This document shows positions 50,260 to 59,505 of a stretch of 64,000 nucleotides of DNA, piece by piece. Source of the DNA: UBA1479 sp964012715 (GTDB taxonomy: Bacteria > Pseudomonadota > Alphaproteobacteria > Rhodospirillales > Casp-alpha2). The notes beneath the pieces were generated by a model. The model saw only the letters and a list, made by a program, of their open reading frames with translations, was not told the origin of the DNA and did no database searches. Positions within the stretch are counted from its first letter, which is position 1. Each line of letters opens with the position of its first letter. Made by a program: the position numbers and the translations under genes. Location: contig CAXGUG010000002.1 of the NCBI GenBank assembly GCA_964012715.1, forward strand, positions 32,642-96,641, given 5' to 3'.

Positions 50260-50760
50260 ATGCCAGATCGAATTAATTCCGTGGCCGAGTTGCCAATGGA
50301 CACATCCGCCCGCGGGGCCTGGATGGGGGTTCTGGCGCGGGCCGATGTTTCCGAGATGGAAGCCGCCTGGCAGGAACTGACGTCGCAGGGGGCGCCCAGC
50401 ACCTACGATCATCTGCGCGCGCCGGAACGGGGCCTGGTCATGGTTCGGGGTCGGGCGGGCGGCGACGGGGCGGCGTTCAACCTGGGCGAAATGTCGGTCA
50501 CGCGGTGCTCGGTCCGTTTGCCGGACGGCACGGTTGGACATGGTTACGTGGCCGGACGGTCGACGCGCCACGCGGAACTGGCGGCGCTGTTCGACGGCTT
50601 GTTGCAGACCGCGGATTGGTCAGACCGGGTCGCGGCCCGGGTGATCGCCCCGACGCAGGCGAAGCTGGCGGCCGAGCGCTTGCGGACGGCGTCGAAGACG
50701 GCGGCGACCCGTGTGGAATTCTTCACCATGGTCCGCGAGCAGGGAGGGCCGCAGGAATGA
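50260..50760 (+). CDS. phnG: C-P lyase core complex subunit PhnG
   Basis: A 166-residue subunit of the carbon-phosphorus lyase core (PhnGHIJ), which together with PhnI attaches methylphosphonate to the ribose of ATP. Family features: WMGVLARADVSEMEAAWQEL, RGLVMVRGRAGGDGAAFNLG, EMSVTRCSVRLPDGTVGHGY. The start at 50260 is followed by an in-frame ATG (MDTSARG) about 12 codons later. The stop overlaps the phnH start. First gene of phnGHIJKL-DUF1045. Confidence 0.93.
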   Translation: MPDRINSVAELPMDTSARGAWMGVLARADVSEMEAAWQELTSQGAPSTYDHLRAPERGLVMVRGRAGGDGAAFNLGEMSVTRCSVRLPDGTVGHGYVAGRSTRHAELAALFDGLLQTADWSDRVAARVIAPTQAKLAAERLRTASKTAATRVEFFTMVREQGGPQE

Positions 50761-51362
50761 CCCAAGTCGCGCCCAATACCGGGTTGGCCGAGCCGGTCCA
50801 CGGTGCCCAGGCCGTGTTCCGCGCGGTGCTTCAGGCGATGTCCCGCCCGGGTGACGTGGTCGATCTTTCCGTGTCTCCCGATGCACCCGCGCCGTTGAAT
50901 GCGGCGGCGGCGGCGGTGTGCCTGTCCCTGTTGGATTTTGAAACGCCGCTGTGGATCGGCGGTGAAGGCGATCTGTCGTTGGCGCAGGGGTACCTTGCCT
51001 TTCACACCGGCGCGCCCCGCGTGACCGACAGCGCCCAGGCCGATTTCGCCTTGGTCACCGATGGCGCGGCGCTGCCGCCGCTTGATTGGTTCCGGACGGG
51101 GACGGACGAACTGCCCGAAGCTTCGACGACCGTGATCGTGCAGGTCTTGGATATCGTCGCGGCGGAACGGGGTGCTGCAGCCTGGACCTTGACCGGCCCC
51201 GGTATCGAATGTGCAACGGGTTTGACCGTGACGGGCGTGCGCGATGACCTGCCCGCCGATCTTGCCCACAACGCGGGTCTTTTTCCGCGCGGCGTGGATC
51301 TGATTTTCTGCGCGGGTGCCCGACTGGCGGCCTTGCCGCGCACCACGCGGGTGGAGGCCTAA
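50757..51362 (+). CDS. phnH: C-P lyase core complex subunit PhnH
   Basis: A 201-residue structural subunit of the C-P lyase core. Recognised by VHGAQAVFRAVLQAMSRPGD near the N-terminus, SLLDFETPLWIGGE and LFPRGVDLIFCAGARLAALP at the C-terminus. ATG at 50757 overlaps the phnG stop by four bases; a longer frame upstream within phnG is not used. Three bases separate it from phnI. Confidence 0.93.
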   Translation: MTQVAPNTGLAEPVHGAQAVFRAVLQAMSRPGDVVDLSVSPDAPAPLNAAAAAVCLSLLDFETPLWIGGEGDLSLAQGYLAFHTGAPRVTDSAQADFALVTDGAALPPLDWFRTGTDELPEASTTVIVQVLDIVAAERGAAAWTLTGPGIECATGLTVTGVRDDLPADLAHNAGLFPRGVDLIFCAGARLAALPRTTRVEA

Positions 51363-51365
51363 GCG

Positions 51366-52466
51366 ATGTATGTCGCGGTCAAAGGCGGCGAAAAGGCCAT
51401 CGACAATGCCCATGCCCTGCTGGCCGAGGAACGGCGCGGCGACCCGGCGGTGCCGGAGCTGAGCCTGGAGCAGATCAAGCAGCAGATGCGCCTGGCCGTC
51501 GACCGGGTGATGGGCGAAGGCTCGCTCTACGACGCCGATCTGGCGGCCCTGGCGATCAAGCAGGCGCATGGTGATCTGGTCGAAGCGATCTTCCTGTTGC
51601 GGGCCTACCGCACGACCTTGCCGAGACTGGCGGTCAGCACGCCGGTCGACACGGCGGAGATGACGGTGCGGCGGCGCATTTCGGCGACGTACAAGGACCT
51701 GCCGGGCGGGCAGGTTCTGGGCCCGACGTTCGATTATACTCACCGCTTGTTGGACTTCGCCCTGGCGGCGGACGGCGACGCCCCGCGCACGACGGCGGAC
51801 GGCGACGCCGAGTCCATGGCCGCACCCATGCCCCGGGTCACGGACCTGCTGGCCCATGAAGACCTGATCGAGCCGGAAGGCCAAAGTGACGATCCCGATG
51901 GCAAGGTCGCGGACCTGACGCGCGAGCCCCTGTCCCTGCCCGCGGGGCGGGACCTGCGGCTTCAGAATCTGGCCCGCGCCGACGAAGGCTTCCTGTTGGC
52001 GCTGGGCTATTCGACGCAGCGTGGCTATGGCCGTAACCATCCCTTCGCCGGAGAAATCCGCATGGGTGAGGTCGCGGTCGAGATCGTGCCCGAGGAACTG
52101 GGCTTCGCCATCGATATCGGCGACATCACCGTGACCGAATGCCAGATGGTCAACCAGTTCGCCGGCTCGGCGACCGAGCCGCCGCAATTCACGCGCGGCT
52201 ACGGACTGGTGTTCGGGCGGTCGGAGCGCAAGGCCATGGCGATGTCCCTGGTCGACCGGGCGCTGCGCGCCAAGGAATTGGGCGAGGACGTAATCGCCCC
52301 GGCCCAGGATGAGGAATTCGTGCTCTACCATTCGGACAACGTCGAAGCGCAAGGCTTCGTCCAGCACCTGAAGCTACCGCATTACGTCGATTTCCAAAGC
52401 GAGCTGGTGTTGATCCGCGCCTTGCGCCGCGAGGCCCGGGAAAGATGTGAGGAGGCCGCCGAATGA
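51366..52466 (+). CDS. phnI: C-P lyase core complex subunit PhnI
   Basis: A 366-residue catalytic subunit; with PhnG, H and L it exchanges the adenine of ATP for the phosphonate, and alone it has nucleosidase activity in characterised systems. Typical segments: MYVAVKGGEKAIDNAHALLA, EGSLYDADLAALAIKQAHGD, LAVSTPVDTAEMTVRRRISA and VLYHSDNVEAQGFVQHLKLP. The start follows phnH by three bases and the end overlaps phnJ by four. Complete and full length. Confidence 0.96.
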   Translation: MYVAVKGGEKAIDNAHALLAEERRGDPAVPELSLEQIKQQMRLAVDRVMGEGSLYDADLAALAIKQAHGDLVEAIFLLRAYRTTLPRLAVSTPVDTAEMTVRRRISATYKDLPGGQVLGPTFDYTHRLLDFALAADGDAPRTTADGDAESMAAPMPRVTDLLAHEDLIEPEGQSDDPDGKVADLTREPLSLPAGRDLRLQNLARADEGFLLALGYSTQRGYGRNHPFAGEIRMGEVAVEIVPEELGFAIDIGDITVTECQMVNQFAGSATEPPQFTRGYGLVFGRSERKAMAMSLVDRALRAKELGEDVIAPAQDEEFVLYHSDNVEAQGFVQHLKLPHYVDFQSELVLIRALRREARERCEEAAE

Positions 52467-53323
52467 ACGCGGCGCATGACGGCTACAATTTCGCCTATCT
52501 GGACGAACAGACCAAACGGATGATCCGCCGCGCGGTCCTCAAGGCCGTGGCCATTCCCGGCCATCAGGTGCCGTTCGGATCGCGGGAAATGCCGCTGCCC
52601 TACGGTTGGGGAACGGGGGGGATTCAGGTCACGGCTTCGATCATCGGCCTGTCCGACGTGTTGAAGGTCATCGACCAGGGTGCCGACGACACGACCAACG
52701 CGGTTTCGATCCGGCGCTTCTTCGCCCGCACTGCCGCCGTGGCGACGACCGAGGCGACCGAGGACGCGACCATCATTCAGACGCGCCACCGCATTCCGGA
52801 AACGGCCCTGCGCGCGGATCAGATCATCGTCTATCAGGTGCCGATCCCCGAGCCGCTGCGCTGGCTGGAGCCCCGCGAGGCTGAAACCCGCAAGATGCAT
52901 GGCCTGGCCGATTACGGCGTGATGCATGTGAAACTGTACGAGGACATCGCCAAGTACGGTCATATCGAAACCTCGTACGATTATCCGGTGATGGTCAACG
53001 ACCGCTACCTGACCGCGCCGTCGCCGATCCCCAAGTTCGACAATCCGAAAATGGACGGTATGGCGGCGCTGCAACTGTTCGGCGCGGGCCGGGAAAAACG
53101 GATCTATGCGATCCCGCCGTTCACCCGGGTCGAAAGCCTGGATTTCGAGGATCATCCCTTCGAGGTTCAGACCTGGGATCGGGCCTGCGCCATTTGCGGG
53201 GCCGAAGACAGCTATCTGGACGAAGTCATCACCGACGACCGGGGCGGCTCGATGTTCGTCTGTTCCGACACCGACCATTGCCGCCGTCGGGTCGAGGATG
53301 GACACCGAGGGGAGGAGGGCTGA
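52463..53323 (+). CDS. phnJ: Carbon-phosphorus lyase (radical SAM) PhnJ
   Basis: A 286-residue radical-SAM enzyme that breaks the C-P bond of ribose-1-methylphosphonate-5-phosphate. The unusual 4Fe-4S motif is intact: Cys242, Cys245, Cys267 and Cys273 in CAICGAEDSYLDEV and SMFVCSDTDHC; the thiyl Cys is the last. The glycyl radical Gly corresponds to Gly33 in AIPGHQVPFGSREMP. The ATG overlaps the phnI end, and the phnK start overlaps its stop. All catalytic residues are present, so the pathway should be functional. Confidence 0.97.
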   Translation: MNAAHDGYNFAYLDEQTKRMIRRAVLKAVAIPGHQVPFGSREMPLPYGWGTGGIQVTASIIGLSDVLKVIDQGADDTTNAVSIRRFFARTAAVATTEATEDATIIQTRHRIPETALRADQIIVYQVPIPEPLRWLEPREAETRKMHGLADYGVMHVKLYEDIAKYGHIETSYDYPVMVNDRYLTAPSPIPKFDNPKMDGMAALQLFGAGREKRIYAIPPFTRVESLDFEDHPFEVQTWDRACAICGAEDSYLDEVITDDRGGSMFVCSDTDHCRRRVEDGHRGEEG

Positions 53324-54096
53324 TGGACGTACCTTTGCTCAGCGCTCGGGGAATTTCTCATTCCTATGGTGGGCGGATCGGTTGCCGCGACGTTTCGTTC
53401 GACCTGTGGCCCGGCGAGGTGTTGGGCGTGGTCGGGGAAAGCGGTTCGGGCAAGACGACGCTGTTGAAATGTCTGTCGACGGCAATCGTGCCGGGGCAGG
53501 GCAGTCTGACCTATCGGCGGGCGATCGGCGGCGAGGCCGATGTCTACGCCATGACCGAGGCTGAACGCCGGATGCTGATGCGCACCGATTGGGGCTTCGT
53601 TCATCAGAATCCGCGCGACGGCCTGCGCATGGGCGTCAGCGCCGGGGCCAACGTGGGCGAACGCCTGATGGCCGTCGGCAACCGCCACTATGGCGACATC
53701 CGCGCCCGGGTGACTGATTGGCTGGGTCGGGTCGAAATGGACTTGGAGCGGATCGACGACCTGCCGACGCAGTTTTCCGGCGGGATGCAGCAGCGCGTGC
53801 AGATCGCGCGTAATCTGGTCTCGGCTCCGCGTCTGGTGTTCATGGACGAACCGACAGGTGGCTTGGACGTGTCGGTTCAGGCCCGCCTGCTGGACCTGCT
53901 GCGCGGCCTGACCAACGACCTGGGCCTGTCTGCGATCATCGTGACCCACGATCTGGCGGTGGCCCGGTTGTTGTCCCATCGCCTGATGGTCATGCGACGG
54001 GGAGAGGTCGTGGAACAAGGCCTGACCGATCAGGTGCTGGACGACCCGCAGCATGCCTATACCCAGTTGCTGGTCTCGTCCGTGTTGCAGACGTAA
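53323..54096 (+). CDS. phnK: C-P lyase system ATPase PhnK
   Basis: A 257-residue ABC-like ATPase that docks on the PhnGHIJ core. Walker A GVVGESGSGKTTLLKCLSTA, an insertion before the signature (RTDWGFVHQNPRDGLRMGVS), signature FSGGMQQRVQIARNL, Walker B LVFMDEPTGGLDVSVQARLL and IIVTHDLAVARLLS. ATG at 53323 overlaps the phnJ stop (TGATG). PhnL follows after 12 bases. Confidence 0.95.
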   Translation: MDVPLLSARGISHSYGGRIGCRDVSFDLWPGEVLGVVGESGSGKTTLLKCLSTAIVPGQGSLTYRRAIGGEADVYAMTEAERRMLMRTDWGFVHQNPRDGLRMGVSAGANVGERLMAVGNRHYGDIRARVTDWLGRVEMDLERIDDLPTQFSGGMQQRVQIARNLVSAPRLVFMDEPTGGLDVSVQARLLDLLRGLTNDLGLSAIIVTHDLAVARLLSHRLMVMRRGEVVEQGLTDQVLDDPQHAYTQLLVSSVLQT

Positions 54097-54108
54097 GGAT
54101 GTTCCCAG

Positions 54109-54822
54109 ATGACGAATGACAATCGAGAAGCGGTGATCCGCCTGGAGAACGTCTCCAAATCCTTCATCCTGCATAACCAGGGCGGGGTTGAATTGGAGGT
54201 CTTTCGCGACGTCTCGTTGGATGTCTTCGCCGGGGAATGCGTGGCCCTGCATGGGCCGTCGGGCACGGGTAAAAGCTCGCTGATCCGGCTGATCTACGGC
54301 AACTACCTATGCCCACAGGGGCGCATCCTGGTTCGCCACGACGGACAGGTGACGGATATCGCCCGCGCCAAGCCCCATGAAATTCTCGATTTGCGCCGCC
54401 ACACCATGGGTTACGTCAGCCAGTTCCTACGCGTCATTCCGCGCGTCCCGGCGTTGCAGGTCGTGGCCGAGCCGCTGCGCGCCCTGGGCGAGACGGCGGC
54501 CGCCGCCGAGCGCCGGGCGGGCGAGATGTTGGCGCGCTTCAACATTCCCGAGCGGTTGTGGCATCTGGCGCCCGCGACGTTTTCTGGCGGCGAGCAACAG
54601 CGCGTGAACCTGGCGCGGGGGTTCATCGTCGAATACCCGATCCTGCTGGTCGATGAGCCGACGGCATCGCTGGATAAGGCCAACCGCGATGTGGTGGTCG
54701 ATGAGATCGGCCGGGCGGTTGCGCGGGGGGCTGCTGTGGTCGGCATCTTTCACGACGCCCTGGTGCGTGACGCGGCGGCGACCCGGGTGGTGAACCTGGC
54801 CGACGCGGGCATGGCCGCCTGA
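54109..54822 (+). CDS. phnL: C-P lyase system ATPase PhnL
   Basis: A 237-residue ATPase, second of the pair, needed for the PhnGHIL reaction. Walker A ALHGPSGTGKSSLIRLIYGN, PhnL-type ARAKPHEILDLRRHTMGYVS, signature FSGGEQQRVNLARGF, Walker B LLVDEPTASLDKANRDVV and GIFHDALVRDAAATR in the switch. Its stop abuts the next gene by one base. Confidence 0.95.
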   Translation: MTNDNREAVIRLENVSKSFILHNQGGVELEVFRDVSLDVFAGECVALHGPSGTGKSSLIRLIYGNYLCPQGRILVRHDGQVTDIARAKPHEILDLRRHTMGYVSQFLRVIPRVPALQVVAEPLRALGETAAAAERRAGEMLARFNIPERLWHLAPATFSGGEQQRVNLARGFIVEYPILLVDEPTASLDKANRDVVVDEIGRAVARGAAVVGIFHDALVRDAAATRVVNLADAGMAA

Positions 54823-54823
54823 T

Positions 54824-55543
54824 ATGACCGCCGTCCAGGAACGCTACGGGATTTATTTCACGCCGGACCCGAAATCGTCCTTGTGGCGTTTGGGCTGTCA
54901 CTGGTTGGGCCGTGACCCGGCCCGCCCGCAAGGCGGCCTGTTGCCGCCGCCGCCCGATATCGCCCTGGCGGGGTTGTCCGAGGATATTTGGTTCGCGGCC
55001 ACGGCAGAGGCGCGGCGTTACGGCTTTCATGCGACCCTCAAGCCGCCGTTCGCCCTGGCCGAGGGGCGCGACCTGGCCGACCTGGATGGGGCCTTGGCCC
55101 GATTTGCCGCCGGCCGCAGGCCGTTCGTCGTGCCGCCGCTTGCCGTCCGCAGCTTGGATGGTTTTCTGGCTTTATGCCCTGCCGATGAGAGCTCGGAATT
55201 GGATGATCTGGCGGCGACCTGCGTGCGGGTGTTCGACGCGTTCCGCCGCCCACCCAGCGCGGCGGAGTTGCTGCGGCGACGGGCTCGTGACCTGACGCCG
55301 CGCCAGGACGCGCATTTGGAAACCTGGGGCTATCCATATGTGATGGAAGATTTCCGTTTTCACATGACGCTGACGGATCGTTTGGACGACGACATCGCCC
55401 TGCGCTTTCAGGCTGTGTTGGACGCTATTTTCAAGCCGGTGGCATCGTCGCCGTTGACCGTCGGCGGCGTCGCCCTATTCCGTGAGGCGGAGCCGGGTGC
55501 GCCGTTCGAGTTGCTGCGGCGGTATCTGTTTTCAGCGTCTTGA
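54824..55543 (+). CDS. DUF1045 phosphonate-operon protein (2H phosphoesterase-like)
   Basis: A 239-residue protein of the DUF1045 group that recurs at the end of phosphonate operons. Two H-x-T motifs mark a 2H phosphoesterase fold: YGFHATLKPPFAL (His69, Thr71) and FRFHMTLTDRL (about His180, Thr182). 2H enzymes act on cyclic or 2'-5' phosphodiesters. C-P lyase makes a cyclic 1,2-phosphate of ribose that PhnP opens in E. coli, and phnP is absent here, so this protein may fill that step. That is inference; no activity is shown by the sequence. It closes the phn operon. Confidence 0.82.
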   Translation: MTAVQERYGIYFTPDPKSSLWRLGCHWLGRDPARPQGGLLPPPPDIALAGLSEDIWFAATAEARRYGFHATLKPPFALAEGRDLADLDGALARFAAGRRPFVVPPLAVRSLDGFLALCPADESSELDDLAATCVRVFDAFRRPPSAAELLRRRARDLTPRQDAHLETWGYPYVMEDFRFHMTLTDRLDDDIALRFQAVLDAIFKPVASSPLTVGGVALFREAEPGAPFELLRRYLFSAS

Positions 55544-56113
55544 GCGGGCTGGATTCCGTTTCTTGATGACGGGGGCGTGCGGTCGGGCAGCCGAAGCAAT
55601 CAGAAAAATTCGAGGACTTCAGGGGCATTCCGAAAAGCGTGTGGAGGAAAAACCCGACCGGTTTGACGCGCCATTTCGAACCTGCCGCGAAAGCGGTTTT
55701 TCATGGTTGATTTTCAACCTCTTGATCTGGCGGGTCGGAATAGTGTCCAATTGAAAAAGGTCGAAATTTCCATGCGCAGACAGGGATGGAAACAAGGCTG
55801 ACGCGACGTTCACGGGCTTTGTTGTCCCCAGGATGACGAAAAAAAACCGTTGATCTTTCTTCATCAGAATGATCTTATTTTCGTCGTGGTATACCAAATG
55901 CCAAAGAGCTCAAAGAGCCGGGCATGTAGACCATATGTTTGGGAAGACACAGTGTTTGCAAAGACACTGACCAAGTGAACTGACAGGACCGTCCGATCCG
56001 GACGCCGCAAAAACAATAATTGGCGAAAGGACCGGGCATTTAACCGCCCACCGTCTTCGGCGTCTGCCGATGCCGATTGCGTGTAGGTGCTTTCAACAAC
56101 TGGGAGGCCACCC
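55544..56113. other. Intergenic region between phn and tct operons
   Basis: About 570 bases without a supportable gene, AT-richer than the flanks. It contains a weak CCGC-GAAA-GCGG hairpin with five T's (55685-55701), which may end the phn operon, and the TGGTATACCA operator at 55887-55896 ahead of tctC. Short frames here (for instance minus strand 55619-55897) lack family features. Confidence 0.5.
55887..55896. promoter_or_regulatory. Candidate GntR operator upstream of tctC
   Basis: Perfect palindrome TGGTATACCA, about 215 bases before the tctC start. The same core occurs just upstream of the GntR gene at 59390-59406. Confidence 0.5.
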
Positions 56114-57103
56114 ATGAAGACTTTTGCCAAGAAGATGCTGGGCATCGGCGTTGCCGTTGGCCTGGCTTCCGGATTCACCACCGTCGCGGGTAAAGCCGCG
56201 CTGGCGTGGGAACCGGTGAAGCCGATCCAATTCGTCGTGATGGCGGGTAAAGGCGGCGGTGCCGACAAACTGGCCCGTCTGATCCAGTCCATCATCGAAA
56301 AGCACAAACTGTCGCCGAAGCCGGTGACGCCGATCAACAAGCCCGGTGGTTCCGGTGCTGAAGCCCTTGTGTACATGAAGAATCACAAGGACCCTGACCA
56401 TGCCATCATGGTCACGCTGAACAGCTTCTACACCACGCCGATGCGTCAGCCGCGCCTTGAGGTCGATCCGATGACCTTTGCGCCGATCGCGCGCATGGCC
56501 GAAGACACCTTCCTGCTGTGGGTCCACAAGGACGCCGGTATCAAGACCGTCGACGAGTTCGTCAAGGCCGCCAAGGCCGATGGCAACAAGTGGATCATGG
56601 CCGGTACCGGTAAGGCTTCGGAAGACAACCTGCTGGCTGACTTCCTGAATGCCGCCTACGGCCTGAATATGAAGTACGTCCCGTACAAGGGCGGCGGTAA
56701 GGTCGCCAAGCAGTTGGCCGGTAAGCACGCCAACTCCACGGTGAACAACCCGTCCGAAGCCCTGGGCTTCTACGAAGCCGGCACGGTCGTGCCGCTGGCG
56801 TCGTTCACGGACAAGCGCCTGCCGATGTTCAAGGAGGTTCCGACCTTCAAGGAACTGGGTCAGGACTTCGTCTACTACATGCAGCGCTCCGTCGTCGGCG
56901 CGCCGGGCATGAGCAAGGACGCGCTCGCCTTCTACCAAGGCGTCTTCAAGAAGGTCTACGACACCGCCGAATGGCAGACCTACATCAAGAAGAAGAGCCT
57001 GCAAGGCGACCTGCTTCAGGGCGACGCGCTTGTCGACTACTGGAAGCGTGAAAACGAAGTGCATCGCAAGATGCTCGTCAAGATGGGTGCCATCAAAGGC
57101 TAA
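56114..57103 (+). CDS. tctC: Tripartite tricarboxylate transporter substrate-binding protein
   Basis: A 329-residue periplasmic binding protein of the TctC/Bug family with a signal peptide (MKTFAKKMLGIGVAVGLASG, cut near 32-35). Family features: VKPIQFVVMAGKGGGADKLA, PVTPINKPGGSGAEALVYMK and MAGTGKASEDNLLADFLNAA. ATG at 56114 follows GGGAGG. It is followed by tctB and tctA; the unit lies upstream of oxalate catabolic genes, so oxalate or a related acid is a plausible substrate, not the tricarboxylate of the prototype. Confidence 0.93.
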   Translation: MKTFAKKMLGIGVAVGLASGFTTVAGKAALAWEPVKPIQFVVMAGKGGGADKLARLIQSIIEKHKLSPKPVTPINKPGGSGAEALVYMKNHKDPDHAIMVTLNSFYTTPMRQPRLEVDPMTFAPIARMAEDTFLLWVHKDAGIKTVDEFVKAAKADGNKWIMAGTGKASEDNLLADFLNAAYGLNMKYVPYKGGGKVAKQLAGKHANSTVNNPSEALGFYEAGTVVPLASFTDKRLPMFKEVPTFKELGQDFVYYMQRSVVGAPGMSKDALAFYQGVFKKVYDTAEWQTYIKKKSLQGDLLQGDALVDYWKRENEVHRKMLVKMGAIKG

Positions 57104-57149
57104 GTCCGTCTAGGTCAATTGAAGCGATAAATGGGGAGGTACCGTCATC

Positions 57150-57647
57150 ATGCGTCGCGCTGAAATCATTACGGCTGTCTTGATGGCGGTCCTCTCTATC
57201 TACCTCATGGTCAAGAGTGCCGAATTGCCCATTGGCTGGATTCCCGGCGAGGGACCCGGCGGCGGCTTCTGGCCCTTCTGGCTGGCGGCATTCATGTTCG
57301 GCTCCACGGTTTGGATCGCGATCAACTGGTTCCGGCGGACAAGCCCGCCGTCCAAATCGGAAGATCCCTATCTGGACGCCTACGGCATGAAAATGTTCAT
57401 TCTGGTCGGCGGCGGTATCGCGGTCATGATCGGGTTGGTCGAAATCATCGGCATGCACCTCGCGGCCGCGGTCTTCCTGATCTACTACATCCGCTTCCTG
57501 GGCGGTCATTCATGGAAGGTTACCCTGGGCATTGCCGTGCCCACGCCGGTCGTCACCTTCCTGTTCTTCGACATCGCCTTGCGCAAATTCCTGCCGACGG
57601 GGTTGATGGACCCCCTGTACATCCCGCTCTACGACTACTTCCTGTAA
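57150..57647 (+). CDS. tctB: Tripartite tricarboxylate transporter small membrane subunit
   Basis: A 165-residue TctB protein with four TM helices: IITAVLMAVLSIYLMVKSAE, PFWLAAFMFGSTVWIAINWF, MFILVGGGIAVMIGLVEIIG and VTFLFFDIALRKFLPTGLMD near the end. The GPGGGFWPFW loop after helix 1 is typical of the family. It follows tctC after about 46 bases with GGGAGG upstream of the ATG. It pairs with TctA as the membrane part of the importer. Confidence 0.9.
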   Translation: MRRAEIITAVLMAVLSIYLMVKSAELPIGWIPGEGPGGGFWPFWLAAFMFGSTVWIAINWFRRTSPPSKSEDPYLDAYGMKMFILVGGGIAVMIGLVEIIGMHLAAAVFLIYYIRFLGGHSWKVTLGIAVPTPVVTFLFFDIALRKFLPTGLMDPLYIPLYDYFL

Positions 57648-57783
57648 TCCCGAAATTTCGGGCGTCCCGACGATAGGGACGAGAGCGGAAAAATCTCTGG
57701 TCTACAAAAGACCAGAAACCACGAAACAAGACGGGAGAGCCGACGATAGATCGGCCCCGTCCGGGGAAACAAAGTAAAGAACC

Positions 57784-59304
57784 ATGGAACTTCTCGGTCT
57801 TTTGTCAGACGGATTTCTGGTCGCCTTCGAGCCCCTTAACCTCGGCTTGATCGTGCTCGGTGTCGTCGTTGGCCTGTTCGTCGGCGCCATGCCCGGCCTG
57901 GGTTCGGTGAACGGCGTTGCCATTCTGTTGCCCATGACTTTCCTGGTCCCGCCGACCTCGGCGATCATGTTCCTGGCGGCGCTGTATTACGGCGCCATGT
58001 ACGGGGGCGCGATTTCGTCGATCACCCTGGGTATTCCCGGGGCCTCGACGGCGGTGGCGACAACCTTCGACGGGCGTCCGCTCGCCATGCAGGGCGAAGC
58101 CGACAAGGCGTTGATCGCGGCGGCCCTGGCGTCGTTCGCGGGGGGCACGATCTCGATCGTCCTGTTCACGCTGTTCGCGCCGCCTCTGGCCTCTGTCGCC
58201 CTCGATTTCGGCGATCCGGAAATCTTCTCTTTGATGATCTTGGCCTTTGCCACCTTCGTCGGTCTGTCCGGCGATGATATCGCGAAGACGATCTTCTCGA
58301 TCTGTATCGGGATGGTGATGTCGGCCATCGGCTTCGACATTATCTCGGGCGAGCCGCGCCTGGTCCTGTTCGACCTGATCGGCTTCCAGTCCAAGATCAA
58401 CTTCCTGGTCCTGGCGATCGGCATCTACGGCATCGGCGAGATGCTGTGGACGATCGAAGTCAGCCGCGGCGACAACATGATGACCAAGGTCACGGTCTCC
58501 GTTGAACGAGTCTTCAACAACCTGAAGATCATCTGGGGCACTTGGAAAGCTTGGTTCATGGGCTCTGTCCTCGGCTTCTTCGTCGGCATTCTGCCGGCGG
58601 CCGGGGCCACGCCGGGCTCGCTGATGGCTTACGGCGTCGCCAAGATGACTTCGCGCGAGCCGGAGAAATTCGGCAAGGGCGCGGTCGAGGGCGTGGTCGC
58701 GCCGGAAGCCGCCAACAACGCAGCCTCGACCGGTTCCATGCTGCCGATGTTGACCCTGGGTATCCCGGGGTCGCCGACCACGGCGGTGCTGTTGGGCGGC
58801 ATGGTGATCTGGGGCCTGCAACCGGGGCCGCGCCTGTTCGTTACGGAAACGGAATTCGTCTGGGGCCTGATCGCGTCGCTCTATGCCGCGAACTTGTTCG
58901 CCGTGATCATCAACATCGCCTTCATTCCGCTGTTCCTGTGGTTCCTTCGGACGCCGTTCACGATCCTGGCGCCGTTGATCTTCGTGCTGTCGATGGTCGG
59001 TGGATTCGCGGCCACGGAGCGGATGTTCGACGTCTGGCTGATGCTGATCCTGGGCGTTGGCGGTTATCTGTTGCGCAAGCTCGATTACCCGGTGGCTCCG
59101 GCCGTCCTGGCGATCGTGTTGGGGCCCATCGCGGAACCGGCGCTGCGTCAGTCGCTGCTGATTTCCGGCGGTGACGTGATGGTGTTCTTCAACCGGCCGA
59201 TCGCCGGACCGATCACCATCATCGCCTTGGTTCTGCTGTTCCTGCCGGCGTTCCAGTTCGTCTGGAAACGGTACGTGCGGGGCAAAAAGCCCGCTGTGGG
59301 GTAA
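57784..59304 (+). CDS. tctA: Tripartite tricarboxylate transporter large membrane subunit
   Basis: A 506-residue membrane protein with about twelve TM helices and the conserved TctA blocks: VVVGLFVGAMPGLGSVNGVA, the YYGAMYGGAISSITLGIPG motif, EAANNAASTGSMLPMLTLGI and PGSPTTAVLLGGM. Gap of 136 bases from tctB contains a hairpin (TCTGGTCT/AGACCAGA near 57696-57716) without a T-run. It completes the importer and is followed by the regulator gene. Confidence 0.95.
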   Translation: MELLGLLSDGFLVAFEPLNLGLIVLGVVVGLFVGAMPGLGSVNGVAILLPMTFLVPPTSAIMFLAALYYGAMYGGAISSITLGIPGASTAVATTFDGRPLAMQGEADKALIAAALASFAGGTISIVLFTLFAPPLASVALDFGDPEIFSLMILAFATFVGLSGDDIAKTIFSICIGMVMSAIGFDIISGEPRLVLFDLIGFQSKINFLVLAIGIYGIGEMLWTIEVSRGDNMMTKVTVSVERVFNNLKIIWGTWKAWFMGSVLGFFVGILPAAGATPGSLMAYGVAKMTSREPEKFGKGAVEGVVAPEAANNAASTGSMLPMLTLGIPGSPTTAVLLGGMVIWGLQPGPRLFVTETEFVWGLIASLYAANLFAVIINIAFIPLFLWFLRTPFTILAPLIFVLSMVGGFAATERMFDVWLMLILGVGGYLLRKLDYPVAPAVLAIVLGPIAEPALRQSLLISGGDVMVFFNRPIAGPITIIALVLLFLPAFQFVWKRYVRGKKPAVG

Positions 59305-59389
59305 TGCGACTGGCCCGGCGATGCGGTTCGCGCATCGCCGGGCAGCGCGGGAGAAATATGGTCGATGTGAAAAGTTGGCTTGTGGTTCC

Positions 59390-59406
59390 TGGTGTATTGT
59401 ATACCA
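59390..59406. promoter_or_regulatory. Candidate operator upstream of the GntR-FCD gene
   Basis: TGGTGTA-TTG-TATACCA, a 7-bp inverted repeat with one mismatch, inside a further TGTGGT/ACCACA symmetry. It lies about 100 bases before the regulator start and shares GTATACCA with the site ahead of tctC. Confidence 0.55.
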
Positions 59407-59505
59407 CAGTGAAAGCCGCTATACCCTCAAACATCCCGTCGGTGGGGTTATGGGAGGGCCAAGCCGACATCGCATGCAACATAGGGGAACTCCCGGGACG
59501 AGGTC

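Noticed and set aside
55619..55897. 92-residue minus-strand frame before tctC
   Set aside because: No ribosome-binding site or recognisable motif, and it covers the AT-rich regulatory region with the TGGTATACCA site.
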